Origin: Russula earlei
Lineage: Eukaryota > Basidiomycota > Agaricomycetes > Russulales > Russulaceae
Direction of reading: 5' to 3'
DNA length: 64,000 bases
Assembly (NCBI GenBank): GCA_025769875.1
Contig: JAGFNK010000236.1
Location: forward strand, 1-64,000
Position 1 is the first letter of the stretch. Every line of letters starts with the position of its first letter. Position numbers and translations under genes: made by a program. The notes under the pieces were generated by a model that worked only from the letters and a program-made list of their open reading frames with translations, made no database searches and was not told the origin of the DNA. Positions 34,780 through 46,544 of the stretch are shown in pieces.

Positions 34780-37700
34780 TTAGGGGTTACTCCTGGTGGG
34801 AATCATTTTAAGCGCCTTCGGATATTTCCGATGGAAGTTTTTAACAAGTAATTGCACTTTTGATAGGTTAGATGCTGGTTCCCAAGTATTTTCTGCGGCA
34901 GTGTACCCTTTCCATTTTACTAGGTATTGGATCCCTTTGCGATTTGGGGAGAGCTGAGAGTTTAAGATCTGTTCTACCTCGTATTGTTCTTCTCCTTCGA
35001 CTAGTACCGGTGGCAGATTAGAGAAGTTAGGGCCATGGGCAATGGTTTCTTTATAAGGTTTGATCAGAGAGTGGTGAAAAACTGGGTGTATCTTCCAGGA
35101 CTTTGGTAGTTCGAGACGAATGTTTACTGGATAGGCAGTGATGACCTTGAATGGTCCATAGCGTCAAGGGGCTAGTTTTGCTTTTGGGTGAGTGGTTCGT
35201 AGATTTGTGGCTTCCAACCATACTTGATCCCCTTCTTTAAAATGAAATGTGGAGGATTGAGATCCTGATTGCTTCATGATCTCAGTTGCTCAGTTCAGGG
35301 AGGCAGCTACTTCTTCTCTGAGCTGGTTTAGTCTCATTAGTCTTTCTTGGATTGAAGGGAACTTTGATGTAAAGGCAAGGGGCGGAGCAAATGTTGGGTT
35401 AAAGCCATACCAGACCTCGAAAGGGGGTTTGTTTGTAGCGCTGTGTTGTCTGGCATTATGTGCAAACTCCATGAAGGGAATTAGTTCTGCCCAATTGTCT
35501 GCTTGGTGGTTGCAAAATATTCGTAGGTATTGTTCTAGTTCTTGGTTAACTCATTCTGTTTCTCCATCTGTCTGTGGGTGATATGCTGTGCTCAACGATA
35601 TCTTGACATTTAACTTCTTCCATAGTTCTTGAGTAACTTTTGCTGTGAATTGAGGGCCTCTGTCTGATATTATTTGTGTTGGGAGGCCTATTCTTCTCCA
35701 GACATTGTTCATGATTAGTGTTGCTGTCTCATCTGCTGTGATTGTCTTGTGGCAAGGGGTAATGATTATTGCTTTGCTGAATTGATCTACCACGACTAGG
35801 AGGCTGTCAAAGCCCTGTGAAATTGGTAGGTCCATAATAAAGTCCATGGTAATGCTTTTCCATACTTCTCCAGCTGGTGTCAAGACTCACTGTTGAACTA
35901 TCCAGTTCAAGAGCGAGGGATAAGCTCGAAGACGAGTCGATAGACGTCCAAGACGGCGTGGGCAAGGAGTAGAATCCAAAGTAGTAACAAATACCAAAGA
36001 GGTACTGTTACTGTGAGAGTAGAACAATCACGCAGGGAAGAGGCCAGAGTGGTCACAAGGGGACGGTCCTTAAAGGAGTATCCCAGGGATGGAGAGTGCC
36101 GTAAACAAATGGACAGTCTGAGGACTGTCCGCTACTTTATTGAGCACTTATATACTACAAGAGAACTGCTAAATAGGGAACAAGTCATAACCTTGTTATC
36201 AAGCACAATAGAGTGATGAGTAAGAAGCCGGAGGATGCTTACTGAGCATGCTCGGTCATGCTCAGTAAGCTGCTGAGTAAGAAGACTCTTCTTGATGAGT
36301 AAGAGTTTCCACTGTCCACGTGTTTACTACTTTTAGTGCACGTGTAAGCACCTGATTCATTTCTTGTTAGTTAGTTTAGGGCCGGTCATTTGAGGACTTG
36401 TAGTTTGGTTAGGGAATAGTGTCATCTTATAAGGCCCTTATATAGTTCTATTAGGGTCCTTAGAGTCGACCCTAATACTTCTATTAAGGTCCTTAGTATT
36501 GCCTTATAGTCGTTCTATAGTTATTAGAGTTGGTCTAATAACGCGTTGTAGGGCCTTTGATACTAGGTTAGTGCCTATTGTAGAGCTCCTAGGGTCGTTC
36601 CAAAGGGTCCTTAGGAAGGCCCTAATACTGTCTTTTGTTGCTAGAAGGGTTGCCTTTAAGTGGGGCTTGCTGTATGTCGATTGTGCCGAGAATCGCTCGC
36701 GCAACAATGCGCGCGCGATATTGTGGACACCTCTACTCACCCCTTTTGCTCGTGTGAACAGGGTGACACCATAGAGACCAGGTTTCCTCCTATAAGGAAG
36801 GGTCCTTCAAGGGCCCTCTCTGGAGAATGGTTCATGACAGCTGGTGTAATTGGTACGAGGGGTGTTTCTGTCTTTGGGCGGTTCTTTGTGCTTTGGCAAA
36901 TTGCGCAACCGTCTACATAACTTTTGACATAGGTTAGCATTCCTGGCCACCAATAGTTTCAACTGATCAGTTTGTAAGTTTTCCATTGGCCAGGATGTCC
37001 AGTGGCGAGGGAGTCATGATGTAGTTTCAGAATTTTCTTTTGTAGGGTGTCATTGTTTGGGATATAGACTTTTCCTTTAAATAATATTAGTCCATCTTTG
37101 AGGTTCCAGTCTTGTAAGCCTTTGGATAATCATCTTGGTCCACTCTTTATAATGATTGCTAACGTGTTAGATACTTCTGGGTCATAGTCTTTGCTAGATC
37201 GCAGTTGTTGTCAAAGTTCTTGGTCACCAATTGGTTCTGTAGTAGAGGCACATGTTGCTCTAATTTTAAAATATTTGTTATCTAGGAGCACCTTTCCATC
37301 GTTTTTGTTTTGTATCCTCTCTTTAAAGTCTGGCCATCTGGACAGACCATCGGCTTTGTTCATAGTTCCTGGGTGATGGGTGAAGGTAAAGTCAAAATTG
37401 CTGAGAAGGAGTGCCCATTGGGCTTGTCGTTGCGTGAGTTTTTGTTTTGTCATGAAGTATGTCAAATTATTGTGGTCCGTCCATAGATCAATGGGATATG
37501 TAGCGCCTTCAAGGTAATGTCAGAAATGCCAGAGGGCTGAGACGATGGCAAGGAGTTCTTTATCGTAGATCATGTAATTTCGTTGTGTGGGGTCCAAAGA
37601 TTTCGAAAAATAGGCTATTGGGTGATATCTGTTAAATTCATCAGGTCGTTCCAAGATTGCGCCCACTGCAAAATCGCTTGCATCGCAGATGAGTCGAAAT

Positions 37701-37820
37701 GGTTTAGTATGATCAGGTAACATGAGGACTGAGGCTGTCGTAAATGCTTGGATTAATTTTCTGAATGCTTGTTCTTCATCGTTTTCCCATTTAAAGGAGT
37801 GTTCTTTCTTTGTTAGATTA
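34780..37820 (-). pseudogene. Ty3 chromovirus pol remnant with chromodomain
   Basis: On the minus strand: the end of reverse transcriptase and RNase H (LICDASDFAVGAIL, YDKELLAIV, HHPGTMNKADGLSR); the integrase zinc-finger region (HHDSLATGHPG, CAICQSTK); the integrase core ([25 protein letters not shown]); and a C-terminal chromodomain (YEVEQIL, YLVKWKGY, ENTWEP) ending at TAA 34780-34782. Six in-frame TGA codons interrupt it (37520, 37211, 37130, 35551, 35290 and 35164). A solo LTR splits the integrase at 35878. Gag, protease and most of the reverse transcriptase are missing because the element stops at the TIR element at 37821. A 5' LTR is absent. Confidence 0.92.
35878..36839 (-). mobile_element. 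Solo LTR, 962-bp family, copy 3
   Basis: Minus-strand copy starting TGTCATGAACC at 36839 and ending at 35878. GCTGG is duplicated at 35873-35877 and 36840-36844. It is inserted in the chromovirus integrase in the same orientation. Confidence 0.94.
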
Positions 37821-38219
37821 TTGCCGTTTTCAGCACACTTGGCAGAGCTTGAATTCCACCCAAATCGGCGCAGAAACCCCCTCAAACATGCGGGATGAAT
37901 ATCTCCCTCAAAACAGCTTCAATTCATATGAAAATTATTGTGAATCGCCTGAATGAGGGCTAGGCAGCCCCATTGTTTTCATGAGATTTGAGTGAGAATT
38001 GGTGGAGCTGGACTCAAGCCACCTCCACATGTGTATTAGATGAATTACAACTCAAAATCATGGTCTATATCTATTATTTTTCCCTCATGTTGTACCCATG
38101 GGCTGTCTTGAGGCAGCCCCATAGTGTTTTTGACTCAAGCGTTGTGGTGTGCAACGTTATTTCCAGTGTGATTGGAGTCGCGGCCAGCCACTCATCACCC
38201 CTCTCGCCTCTTGATTCTG

Positions 38220-39316
38220 ACCATCCTTCTTGTTTTTCACAGACAGAGAGGAGTGGGTTGCAAAGAGGGGTCCTATTCTGAACTCTTTCTACTACAGAGT
38301 AGCTAGGGTGATTTTATATACAGGAGTCGTCTCCATTGCAGGTGGTGGCAGCAGGCATGGACGAGGAGCGAAGGCGTAGGTGGTGAGCATGAGTTTGTAG
38401 ATAGAGACGTAGGTGGTGAGGACTTGAGAAAGAGGATGCGTGGGGTGGCTTGCGCGGGGGTGGGATCTGTTGTCTTGCGGCGGCGGTGGTGGGGTTGTCT
38501 CCACTGCAGGTGTTGGCAGCAGATGTGGGCGAGAGCGCGCAAACGGATGGGGAGGCGATGTGGGAGGCGGCGTGCGGTGTGCTGTTGGCGTCGGCGACTG
38601 CTTCTCCTGCGGCAGCGGCGGCGGCGTGGCGGCGGCTTCTGCTCCTGTTGTGGCATGTCATGGCTAAGTTCGTGGCCGAGGCCTTCTTGGTCTTCTGGGG
38701 TGGTGCTGGTGGCGAGGGGTTGCGACGGTGCGGCGGTGCTGGTGTTGCACGAAACTACTAAAGCGGCGGCTGTGACTGAGAAGACTGAGGCTGAGACTGA
38801 GAAGGTGGCGGCGGACTGAGCTGGTGTGACGGTGGAGGCGGACGGGGCGGAGGCGATGACTGAGGGCAACGCAGGGGCGACGGCGGCTGTGGCTGACAAG
38901 GGCGTGGCGGTGGTGGCTTGTGAGATGGTGGTGGAGGCGGTGGCATGTGGCGCTAAGACGTCGGTGGCTGAGGCTGAGGCTATGGTGGCGGCTGATGAGA
39001 CTAAGGCGGCTGGCAAGGCTAAGAGCGCGGTGGCGGCGGTTGACTGATCTGAAGCTGGGGTGACGGAGACGGCTGGCAAAACTAGGGGCGCAGTGGCGGT
39101 GGCTGAGACTGAGAAGGCTGAGGCTGAGGGCAGGGTGGAGACGGTGGCGGCTGGCGATGCTGGTGCTATGACGGACTGGGCTGAACTGACGAGTATGGGC
39201 GAGGCTAAGACAGAGACTGATGCGAAGTCGGCGGCTGGCACGACTGAGGCCACTGTGGCGACGGATGAGGCGATGGACGAGACAGTGCGTAAAGAGTCGT
39301 GTGGCTTATTCATCAA
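38220..39316 (-). repeat. Repeat family R, copy 3 (inverted)
   Basis: The minus-strand frame is rich in Ala/Ser/Val (SVATVASVVPAADFAS) and shares PEDQEG, LSHDMPQQEQK and SPTSAANTCSGDN with the other copies. The segment with CACCTGCA(G/A)TGGAGACGAC occurs twice here (about 38340 and 38500). The very G-rich plus strand creates long shadow frames. Confidence 0.6.
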
Positions 39317-39426
39317 CCGTCCACCTGTCCACTCCTACTCCAGGACAACGACAGGGCGTTCTTCCCTTCCCAGAGCTGCTCACCATACCTTGCTCTACCC
39401 CTCCATTTCAACCCCCTAAACCCTCA

Positions 39427-39680
39427 TGGGCTCGAAGCAACGTGCTTCAAAACGCCGGCCTGCACCGACACATACTACTGGCCAAAGGAAGGCTGCCCGA
39501 AAAAAAACTGGTGGAAATGAAAGTGACAGCTCAGGCACTCCCACTCGACCGAAGCGATCACAACCATGAGCTCAGGCTTCCAAGACATCCCTTCCTGCTA
39601 TTGATGAGGATGGGGAGGAAGAGTCCTATGCCTATGTAAATGCAGAAGCCTGGGAACTCACTACAGCACAAATGCACAGA
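39427..39680 (+). CDS. Possible N-terminal fragment of a transposon protein
   Basis: From ATG 39427 a basic frame (MGSKQRASKRRPAPTHTT, RKAARKKTGGNESD) continues into EEESYAYVNAEAWELTTAQM with one internal stop near 39569. The basic, Ser/Thr-rich start looks like a nuclear targeting region. No domain is recognised; it may be a truncated transposase or a chance frame. Confidence 0.3.
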
Positions 39681-41066
39681 CCACAAGACATGCAAAATTG
39701 TTGCAAAGGTGCACAGCCTCGATGTTGACTCACCCACACAGCTATATGGCTGGCCGTGAATCGCTTACAAGAGTACATATGTGCGTATTCCTTTCGTGCC
39801 ATCTCCTCTTCGTCCTCACATCATCATCATTGTCGCCACCAGCACACCACCCTTGCCCCCATCAACCGCCGCACGCCCTCGCCCTCAACGCCCCCGCCTT
39901 CACCATGCACCGACAAGTCCCAACGCACAGCCAAAGAGCCCCGTACAACGCCGCCGTCTTCGTTGCCATCGGACGGTGTTGTTACTGTACATTTCGGTAT
40001 GCTTTTCTCCCTTTTTTACTAGACTCTCATTTTGTTAGTCAGAGATCTGCACGCTGCCTATGCGTCCATTTCCCAGCCTGCCACCGTCTTCCCTCTCCCT
40101 TTCTACTTCCACGCCCCCTCGCTCCTCTACCTCGCATCTGCCATCCAAGTTCTCCAATCGTCCCACCCGCAATCGCGTTCGGCAGTGCCATCAGCGCCCA
40201 AGCGACCACCCACCAGCACTCTCCCTATCCCCCCTCCAGCCTCTCCTTTGCATTGTCTCCCCCTCCTCGCGTCGCGACTCGACCACACCCCTTGTCACCA
40301 CACCTGGCCTCGGCCTGCTTCACAAATCGCCACATGCCACTACCACAGCCGCTGGAGACCACGACTCGATACCTCATGTCGTCCAGCTTTGGTCCCCTTC
40401 TCATGTCTAGATTTCCTTTCATATGCCTGTCTTTTGTGCTTTTCCTGTCCCTTAGCCTTAGTTCTAACCTGTATCTGCTACCATGTTGAATAAAGTTGCC
40501 CTGTTGTTCCCTTATCATCTGTGTGAACCTGAGTGCAGTCGAATGAACAAACGCATTCTCGCATTCCCGCTAGGTGCTCCTCCTCTTTGGAGCTTCAGTC
40601 TTATGAAGTCATTCTGCATTCTTGGACACACTTCACTGCCCCATGGGCTCAGGTGTGCACTTCCTGGGGGGGCTCCTTCCCAGCACATGACTGTGCTACT
40701 GTCACACGATATGAGGGAAACGATGTTGCACACCACAACACTTGAGTCAAAAACACTATGGGGCTGCCTCAAGACAGCCCATGGGTACAACATGAGGGAA
40801 AAATAATAGATATAGACCATGATTTTGAGTTGTAATTCATCTAATACACATGTGGAGGTGGCTTGAGTCCAGCTCCACCAATTCTCACTCAAATCTCATG
40901 AAAACAATGGGGCTGCCTAGCCCTCATTCAGGCAATTCAGGGACAATAAGTTTTATGTGAATTGAAGCTGTTTTGAGGGAGATATTTGCCCCGCACGTTT
41001 GAGAGGGTTTTCTGCACCAATTTGGGTGGAATTCAAACTCCGCCAAGTGTGCTGAAAACGGCAATA

Positions 41067-41290
41067 AGTGCTTCCATGGTGGTACAGGAACATCTGGGAC
41101 AGAAGCAATGCTACTCATTGCTTCTTCAATACATCTTCAGAAAGATATGATCAACGCATTCCGAACGCAATATCAACTAACCTAAACAATCAAGATCTGA
41201 CGCACATATGATACAAACAGTGCAGTCCATAGTTCAGGTGTTCCAGCATCTTCTGAACCCCAAACCACTCAGTAACAGTGGGATGCTCAT
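41067..41290 (-). repeat. Repeat shared with 61335-61560
   Basis: The reverse complement matches 61335-61560 over about 220 bp, including the frame start MSSIASVPD. Both copies lie at the edge of other elements. Family unknown. Confidence 0.6.
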
Positions 41291-41444
41291 TTGACCTCCA
41301 CTTCACCTTGCTACTAATGACTGATCCTTGTTGATACAAGTTGGTAGTTATGTTTACTTTACTTAGAGACACATTTGCATATTTAAGAGGCTCACAATTA
41401 GATAGATCACTTCAGTTTTGTCTTACACAAACTGATGTGAGTAT

Positions 41445-42001
41445 TGTTAGGATTCTTGTGTTCTTGTCTGCTTACCTATGTTTTGGTGACTCATCTCTGC
41501 TTACTCATCTGTGCTTACTTCTGCTTAGTGATTGCTTAGTGATTGCTTAGTGATTGCTTAGTGATTTGCTTAGTGGTCAGCTTACTGATTGCTTACTCAC
41601 CACTCACTGTTTGATGACAGATACTAGGAAGGAATGACTCACACATGAGTCATTTCTGGTACTTTTGAATTGCACTCTATGTTCCTGGATACTACTGGTT
41701 CTCAGCTATGTGCACCCTGAGCTTCATACAAAGTGGATCAGCTGTTGTCAAGATATCATATAAATACTCTGCTGTACTGAGAAGTTGAGCCTTATGCTCG
41801 ACTTACTCTCTTACAAGAAACAATCATCTTGTCTACAATCTAAAACTAACTATAGTGACAACTCTAAGTGAAAGAGGCACCTCTCTTCTCTTACATCTAT
41901 TCTTACTGAGATAATATCGAAGGATTTGAAGTCTAGTGCTTGAACTAAATCAAGCAACTCTTTCAGTAAGAGTTGGTAACAAGATCAGTCAGATCTTAAC
42001 A
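41445..42001 (+). mobile_element. 557-bp LTR-like insertion in the right duplication arm
   Basis: Starts TGTTAGGATTC and ends GATCTTAACA, with inverted TGTTA/TAACA termini and a TATAAATA box near 41760. It interrupts sequence continuous at 15430-15450 in the other arm. The flanks AGTAT and CATAT match at only 3 of 5 bases, so either the duplication has mutated or the insertion was atypical. Confidence 0.7.
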
Positions 42002-42697
42002 CATATTCACTGTATCTAATCTCACCTGTTGCACCTAATCATGCATTGTAGATAATGTTTGATAGGTACAACACAATCTATAGTTTTGTCTTACACAAAC
42101 TGAAATATCTTTTGATAGATCTTGAGGATCTTATTGTTATCCATAACCTCACTGTGCCCATTTCCCACAGAAAGGAAGGATGCAAATGGGACAGAACAAT
42201 GCAGATGGCAGCTTGAACATGTCAAAATCAACCAAATAGCAACAGCCAAGGCACAGCCCCTCTGACACCAGGTACACCACTTAACACTGCAACACCTTCC
42301 AAATGGGTATAGTATCATGTGGTGCCAAAATTTGATAGTGTACCCATACCCATATTCACCAGGAGATGGATACTGTGGGAAAAACCATAACCATGAGAAA
42401 CACTAACCATAACTGTACCACCTATGGACAACCTCAATCCACAATGGGATGGGTACAGTGCACAGCCCTGATTGAGAGGGGAAGCCGATTTCCCAGTTTG
42501 AGGGCCAAAAGCCCCACTGTGAAAAAAATAAAACGGCTAAAGAACCTCGTTCTCTAAAGAGAACTCGGAACAGAACAAGCCCCATAAAACCGGCAAACCG
42601 CGAATAAGACTATTCTACGACGTAGATCCACAGAACAACGCCCACACCAGTTTTCCAAGAAAAGGTCCTTTCATAGGAGCGCCAGCTCATCACCGGG

Positions 42698-44101
42698 TCA
42701 GACAAGAGGCAGCCCATTGTACTGCGTCCTGTCTCTCGTACCAACTGACTCAGGGTTGCGACCACTGTTGTTACCAGGCGTGGCTTCAATCACAGACTTT
42801 TGGGGCATGATGACCGGTGGCGGGAATGTGCTTGGGTCAGATGGATCCTGAGTTTTCACGAAAGTATGTTACATCAAATCGCCGCATGATGAAGTCGAGA
42901 TAAGCAAGAATCGGGTGCCCTGCAAGTTATAGCACGCACATAGTACATTCCCATTGGCGTGGAAGTGTCTGGGTCTGGTAGGTCGGCCACTTCCGCAATA
43001 GGTGCTACACTGCCCACTAATGGAGATCGCGATGACTGGGTGAGCCTGAACCGACGCCGGAAGTACCAAAATATGACAGCGATTAGGAGCACACTACTTA
43101 TGACACCGCCAACGATGGCGCCAGCAATGTGTCCGTGGTTTGCGTGCGGTTTGTCCTGGTTTGAGGAGGAGCTCGAGGGGAGGCTTCGAGAAATCACTGA
43201 TGATGTTGACGACGGTTGGAAGCTCGAGACGGGAGTTGGTGTCGCTTCTGGAGAGTCTGGGGTTAAAGAGGAAGGAGGAATTGGAAAAATCAAGAAAAGC
43301 TTTCCATCAGCATGCAATATTACTGACTTACCACCCGCACTCTTCGCAAGCGTGACATTCCATTTGTCGGCTTTCTGTTCAATTTTGGGAAAAGAGGACC
43401 GTCTCAAGGACACGATAACACAGAAATACAGAGGGGAAACATACCATTACGGGAAGATATGCCCAGTGGGGTACGCGTGTCCCATTAGAGATCGAAAATG
43501 AATATCTGTTACAGACCTGTCAGAGGGGACAGAGAGAAGGGCACGGATAGGGTCGGCATCGAAAGTGGAAGTGCACCAACGTTCCGTCTGGAGATATAGC
43601 AGGGCAACCCAATGTCCACTGAGACCAGCTTGCAGAACGTCATTGCCGAGAGTTGTTATGGGTTAAGGAGATCACATACGTTATCCATTCACATCCCTGA
43701 CATGCACCGCAGGCGCTGAGAAGCGAGTACGTGATCGTGTTGCATTGGGCCGTCAGGTTTCCGCCATCAGCACCAGGGGAATTATATACGAAATCGCAGG
43801 ATATTGCAGGGACTCCAAGGTCTGACAGAGGTCCCATTCATATGTAAGGGGTGAAGAGGTGAGGAGATTGAACTTACTGTCGCCTTGACCGGCGAGGAAT
43901 GCGAAAACGGCGCAAGGGTTCTGACCCAGGGTGTTGTAAGACTTGGATCAAATATCGATCAGGGAAGGACCAAGCAAATGAAGATAAGGTGACCGGATTG
44001 TCACTCACCCATTCCCATCCTCCAAGGCAGTTTGGATAAGTGTAGGCAAATGCAAGCTGTGGGAGAACTGGGAGAAAGACTATCCAGCAGGATCTCCTCA
44101 T
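42698..44101 (-). CDS. Intact copy D': secreted, single-pass membrane protein, 8 exons
   Basis: Minus-strand exons: 44101-44009, 43941-43878, 43821-43680, 43628-43581, 43505-43445, 43374-43332, 43256-42940 and 42847-42698. Exon lengths and phases equal those of gene D, giving 305 codons plus TGA, and exon 1 encodes the same 31 residues. The ectodomain differs at several sites (for example LGVPAISCDFVYNSP where D has LGILPLASGTEYNYP), while the helix and the YNGLPLV tail are conserved. The upstream TATA-like site is split by the hAT-like element at 44559. The coding sequence looks functional, but expression is doubtful. Confidence 0.83.
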
Positions 44102-44558
44102 CCTCCTACTTGTGATCGTTGAAAAAGGAAAACAGGCACGCCCCATAACTTTGTCGACCCATTTTATAGCATGTTCCCGATGCCCAGGGTAGCACCATGT
44201 GCAGAAGAAGCGTTAAAGATGAATTTACCCTCATAAACGTTAACTCAATAGTCCTCCCTCGAGACCACTGAGCTCCCCGCGGACAGATGCCAAATTCGAA
44301 GCTCAAGTGATTTCTAAAAACAGCCTGGCAGTGTGTATCGAGCTGTACCTGGGCTTCGTGGTCGCGGAAAGGTCGAATTCAGGTCGGGTGTGGATATGCA
44401 TACCAAAGCCTCGTACTAGAAAAATCAAGTTGCCAGATAATTTTCTTGGTCGCAGTCATGTCACGGTGTCGCGGTGACAAAAAATGCCAGTCGCTCACGG
44501 GGAACGACGATCATGTGGCAATGTGGCCATGGCAATGCAGGGAAGTCCGTATTATATA

Positions 44559-45787
44559 TAGGGTTGTGCCCGGCCCGGCCTCAGGCCGTGAGCCGGGCCA
44601 AGCCAGGCCGAAATAGGCCGGGCCGAGCCGGGCCAAAGTGACGGCTTCGTGACGGCTTTGGCCCGGCCTGTGATTTGAAAAGCCAAAGCCGGGCCGTCAA
44701 GCCCCGGCTTTGATCATTTGGGGTTATCAACTTTGCATGGACATGGACACACCATTGTTCCCTGTCATTTTTCATCGTTGTATCTGTGCTTCCCTCTCAA
44801 CCTTCCTTTTTGCTTGAGTCAAGTACATGTACAATATAAGCCTTGGTGGCCTATATGTCAATGTGCAATGCTCAGTCGCGTTGGTTGCTCGTAATCCCTT
44901 TCCTCAGTCTTAGATCACTTCGTCCCGCAGCGTACCATGTTGTACACTGGACTTCACTCATTCCACATGTATAATCCATGCTCTTACCATGCCTCATCAT
45001 GCTCTCCAGAACATAACGACTCCGTAATATATTTGATATTTAAATACAAAAGTGCTATTCTAAAGTCCTCCTACTGCGAATCCGCGAGCGCGAGGCGATG
45101 CGGCGATGATGTTGGGGGCGAGACGTTATGGGCAGCGAGCCCTCGAATAGGGCGGCAATGACGATGGGCGAGGCGCTGTGGGCAGCGAGCCCTCGAGTAA
45201 GGCGATGGTGACGATGACGAACGCGTCATACGGGTCCGTGCGTAGACGTGTGGCGGACGCGAGGACGATGCTTGAGGGACGGTCTTGGGAGGGCGCGAGG
45301 CGCAGCCGGACGGCGATGGTGTCATGCCGTAGGTCGAAGTGTGGGGAGGAGCCGTGCTCCGACTTGAAGACCGAAGGGATGAAGGCGTTGAGCGCCAAGG
45401 CGAGTGACGTCGACGGCGATCGAATTGAGCCGTTGTCGTAGTCTGCTGACATGGAGTGGGCAACACGGTGGGGATGACGTCGAGAGTGGGAACGCGAGGA
45501 AAGGAGAGTGAGGTGAAAGGAATGACGATAGTTGGAAGGAGGGATGTGAGTGGGATGAAAGACGTTCCCTTCGGGAAAGTGAACACGCAAGGGTGGTACA
45601 AGTCATGTGGCCAGCGGGCTCAGATACAGAAAATCTTACGTACAAAAGCCGTGGCCTAGGCCAGGCCAAGCTGGAGCCAAGCCGGGTTTGACGGCTTTGG
45701 CCCGGCCTGGGGTTTTAGAAAGCCAAAGCCGCCTCGGGCCGAGCCAAAGCCGGGGCTTTCAGGCCAAGCCGGGCCGGAAAAACCCTA
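44559..45787. mobile_element. hAT-like nonautonomous element
   Basis: Ends are TAGGGTTGTGCCCGGCCC and, inverted, TAGGGTTTTTCCGGCCC. Perfect 8-bp duplications ATTATATA lie at 44551-44558 and 45788-45795. The 8-bp duplication and short GC-rich termini fit the hAT superfamily. Gene D's promoter (8437-8444) holds the undisturbed target once. No transposase is visible; subterminal GGCC-rich repeats flank a unique middle. Confidence 0.93.
45126..45452 (-). CDS. Protein-like frame inside the hAT-like element
   Basis: From ATG at 45452 (minus) the frame reads MSADYDNGSIRSPSTSLALA, then FKSEHGSSPHFDLRHDTIAV and RTDPYDAFVIVTIALLEGS, to a stop at 45126. Its residue make-up is unlike the flanking GC-rich repeats, and it has no transposase motif. 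It could be a captured host-gene fragment. I recognise no family. Confidence 0.4.
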   Translation of the reverse strand: MSADYDNGSIRSPSTSLALALNAFIPSVFKSEHGSSPHFDLRHDTIAVRLRLAPSQDRPSSIVLASATRLRTDPYDAFVIVTIALLEGSLPTAPRPSSLPPYSRARCP

Positions 45788-46544
45788 ATTATATACGCAC
45801 CGTGATCGGAGTGGCGAGGCACCTGAAAGTTACTAGTTCACGTTGTAGATGCAGTGTGTTCTGAGTCTAGGTTTCTAGAAAAGAAACCATCATGGCATCT
45901 GCTGCTGCGCCCAGGAATAGTTGTTCGCGTAATTTGCAGTATCATGATCCGAAACACGGGGACTCTAACTCAGACCCACAAGCAGGAGCTGACCTATCGC
46001 TGGTTTCGCTGGTGTGTGGACCCAAATCACATTCCGTGTAGATGGAGGCAGTAATTTCATTGGATGGTATACAGCCCTTGCTCCTGCTTGATATTGTTAC
46101 TACCAGCTGCCAGTGATGGAACAAAAAATGACTTGCCTTGGGCCGCGGGCTCCTTGGTTATGAGCACCATTTAGATTACCATCTTCCTTTAAAGGTTGAA
46201 TGGAAATACTGGGGATATAAGGGCTTCGTTGGACGTCCTCAGTATGTAACAGAAACACCTCGGCAGAAGCTCCAAGTAGATTTTCAATTTCTTGCGATCT
46301 GGTACGTAAACCGCATGCCTTTAGTGCAGCCACCGCTAGTGGAGACAAGCCGATCCGCACTAGTCATCGAGCCCATCTTCCTCTACAAGTTCGCAATGTA
46401 ATAATACAACGCCAACAACACCGACCCTAACCACGAAAATCGGGATTTTTACTCCTGCAGTCCATGGAACGATGCAAGTCCCTTTGCCATAACAGGGGTA
46501 GGACTGTTTATAGGAGCGACAGCATGTTCCGAAGTCCATCATTG
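45788..46544 (-). other. Inverted upstream region of gene D'
   Basis: Reverse complement matches about 7700-8436, including the conserved block CGCCTCGCCAC..CGGTGCG (45797-45820). The hAT-like element separates it from D'. No gene seen. Confidence 0.7.

Larger units (their letters stand above)
37821..41064. mobile_element. DNA-transposon-like element with ~340-bp terminal inverted repeats
   Basis: The ends 37821-38163 and 40722-41064 are inverted copies starting TTGCCGTTTTCAGCACACTTGGC, with TA directly outside both. The outer flanks belong to different repeats (chromovirus on the left, another repeat on the right), so the locus may be rearranged or formed from two end copies. Inside are an inverted R copy and an unrecognised basic frame. 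No transposase domain is seen; a Tc1/mariner-like TA preference is only a suggestion. Confidence 0.6.

Noticed and set aside
38424..39419. Plus-strand Gly/Ala/Glu-rich frames in the R copy
   Set aside because: Antisense shadows of a G-rich low-complexity repeat; the minus-strand frame shares specific segments with other R copies.
39698..40489. Ser/Pro/His-rich 263-residue frame
   Set aside because: Low-complexity composition, overlapping open readings in other frames, and no conserved motif. Not reported as a gene.
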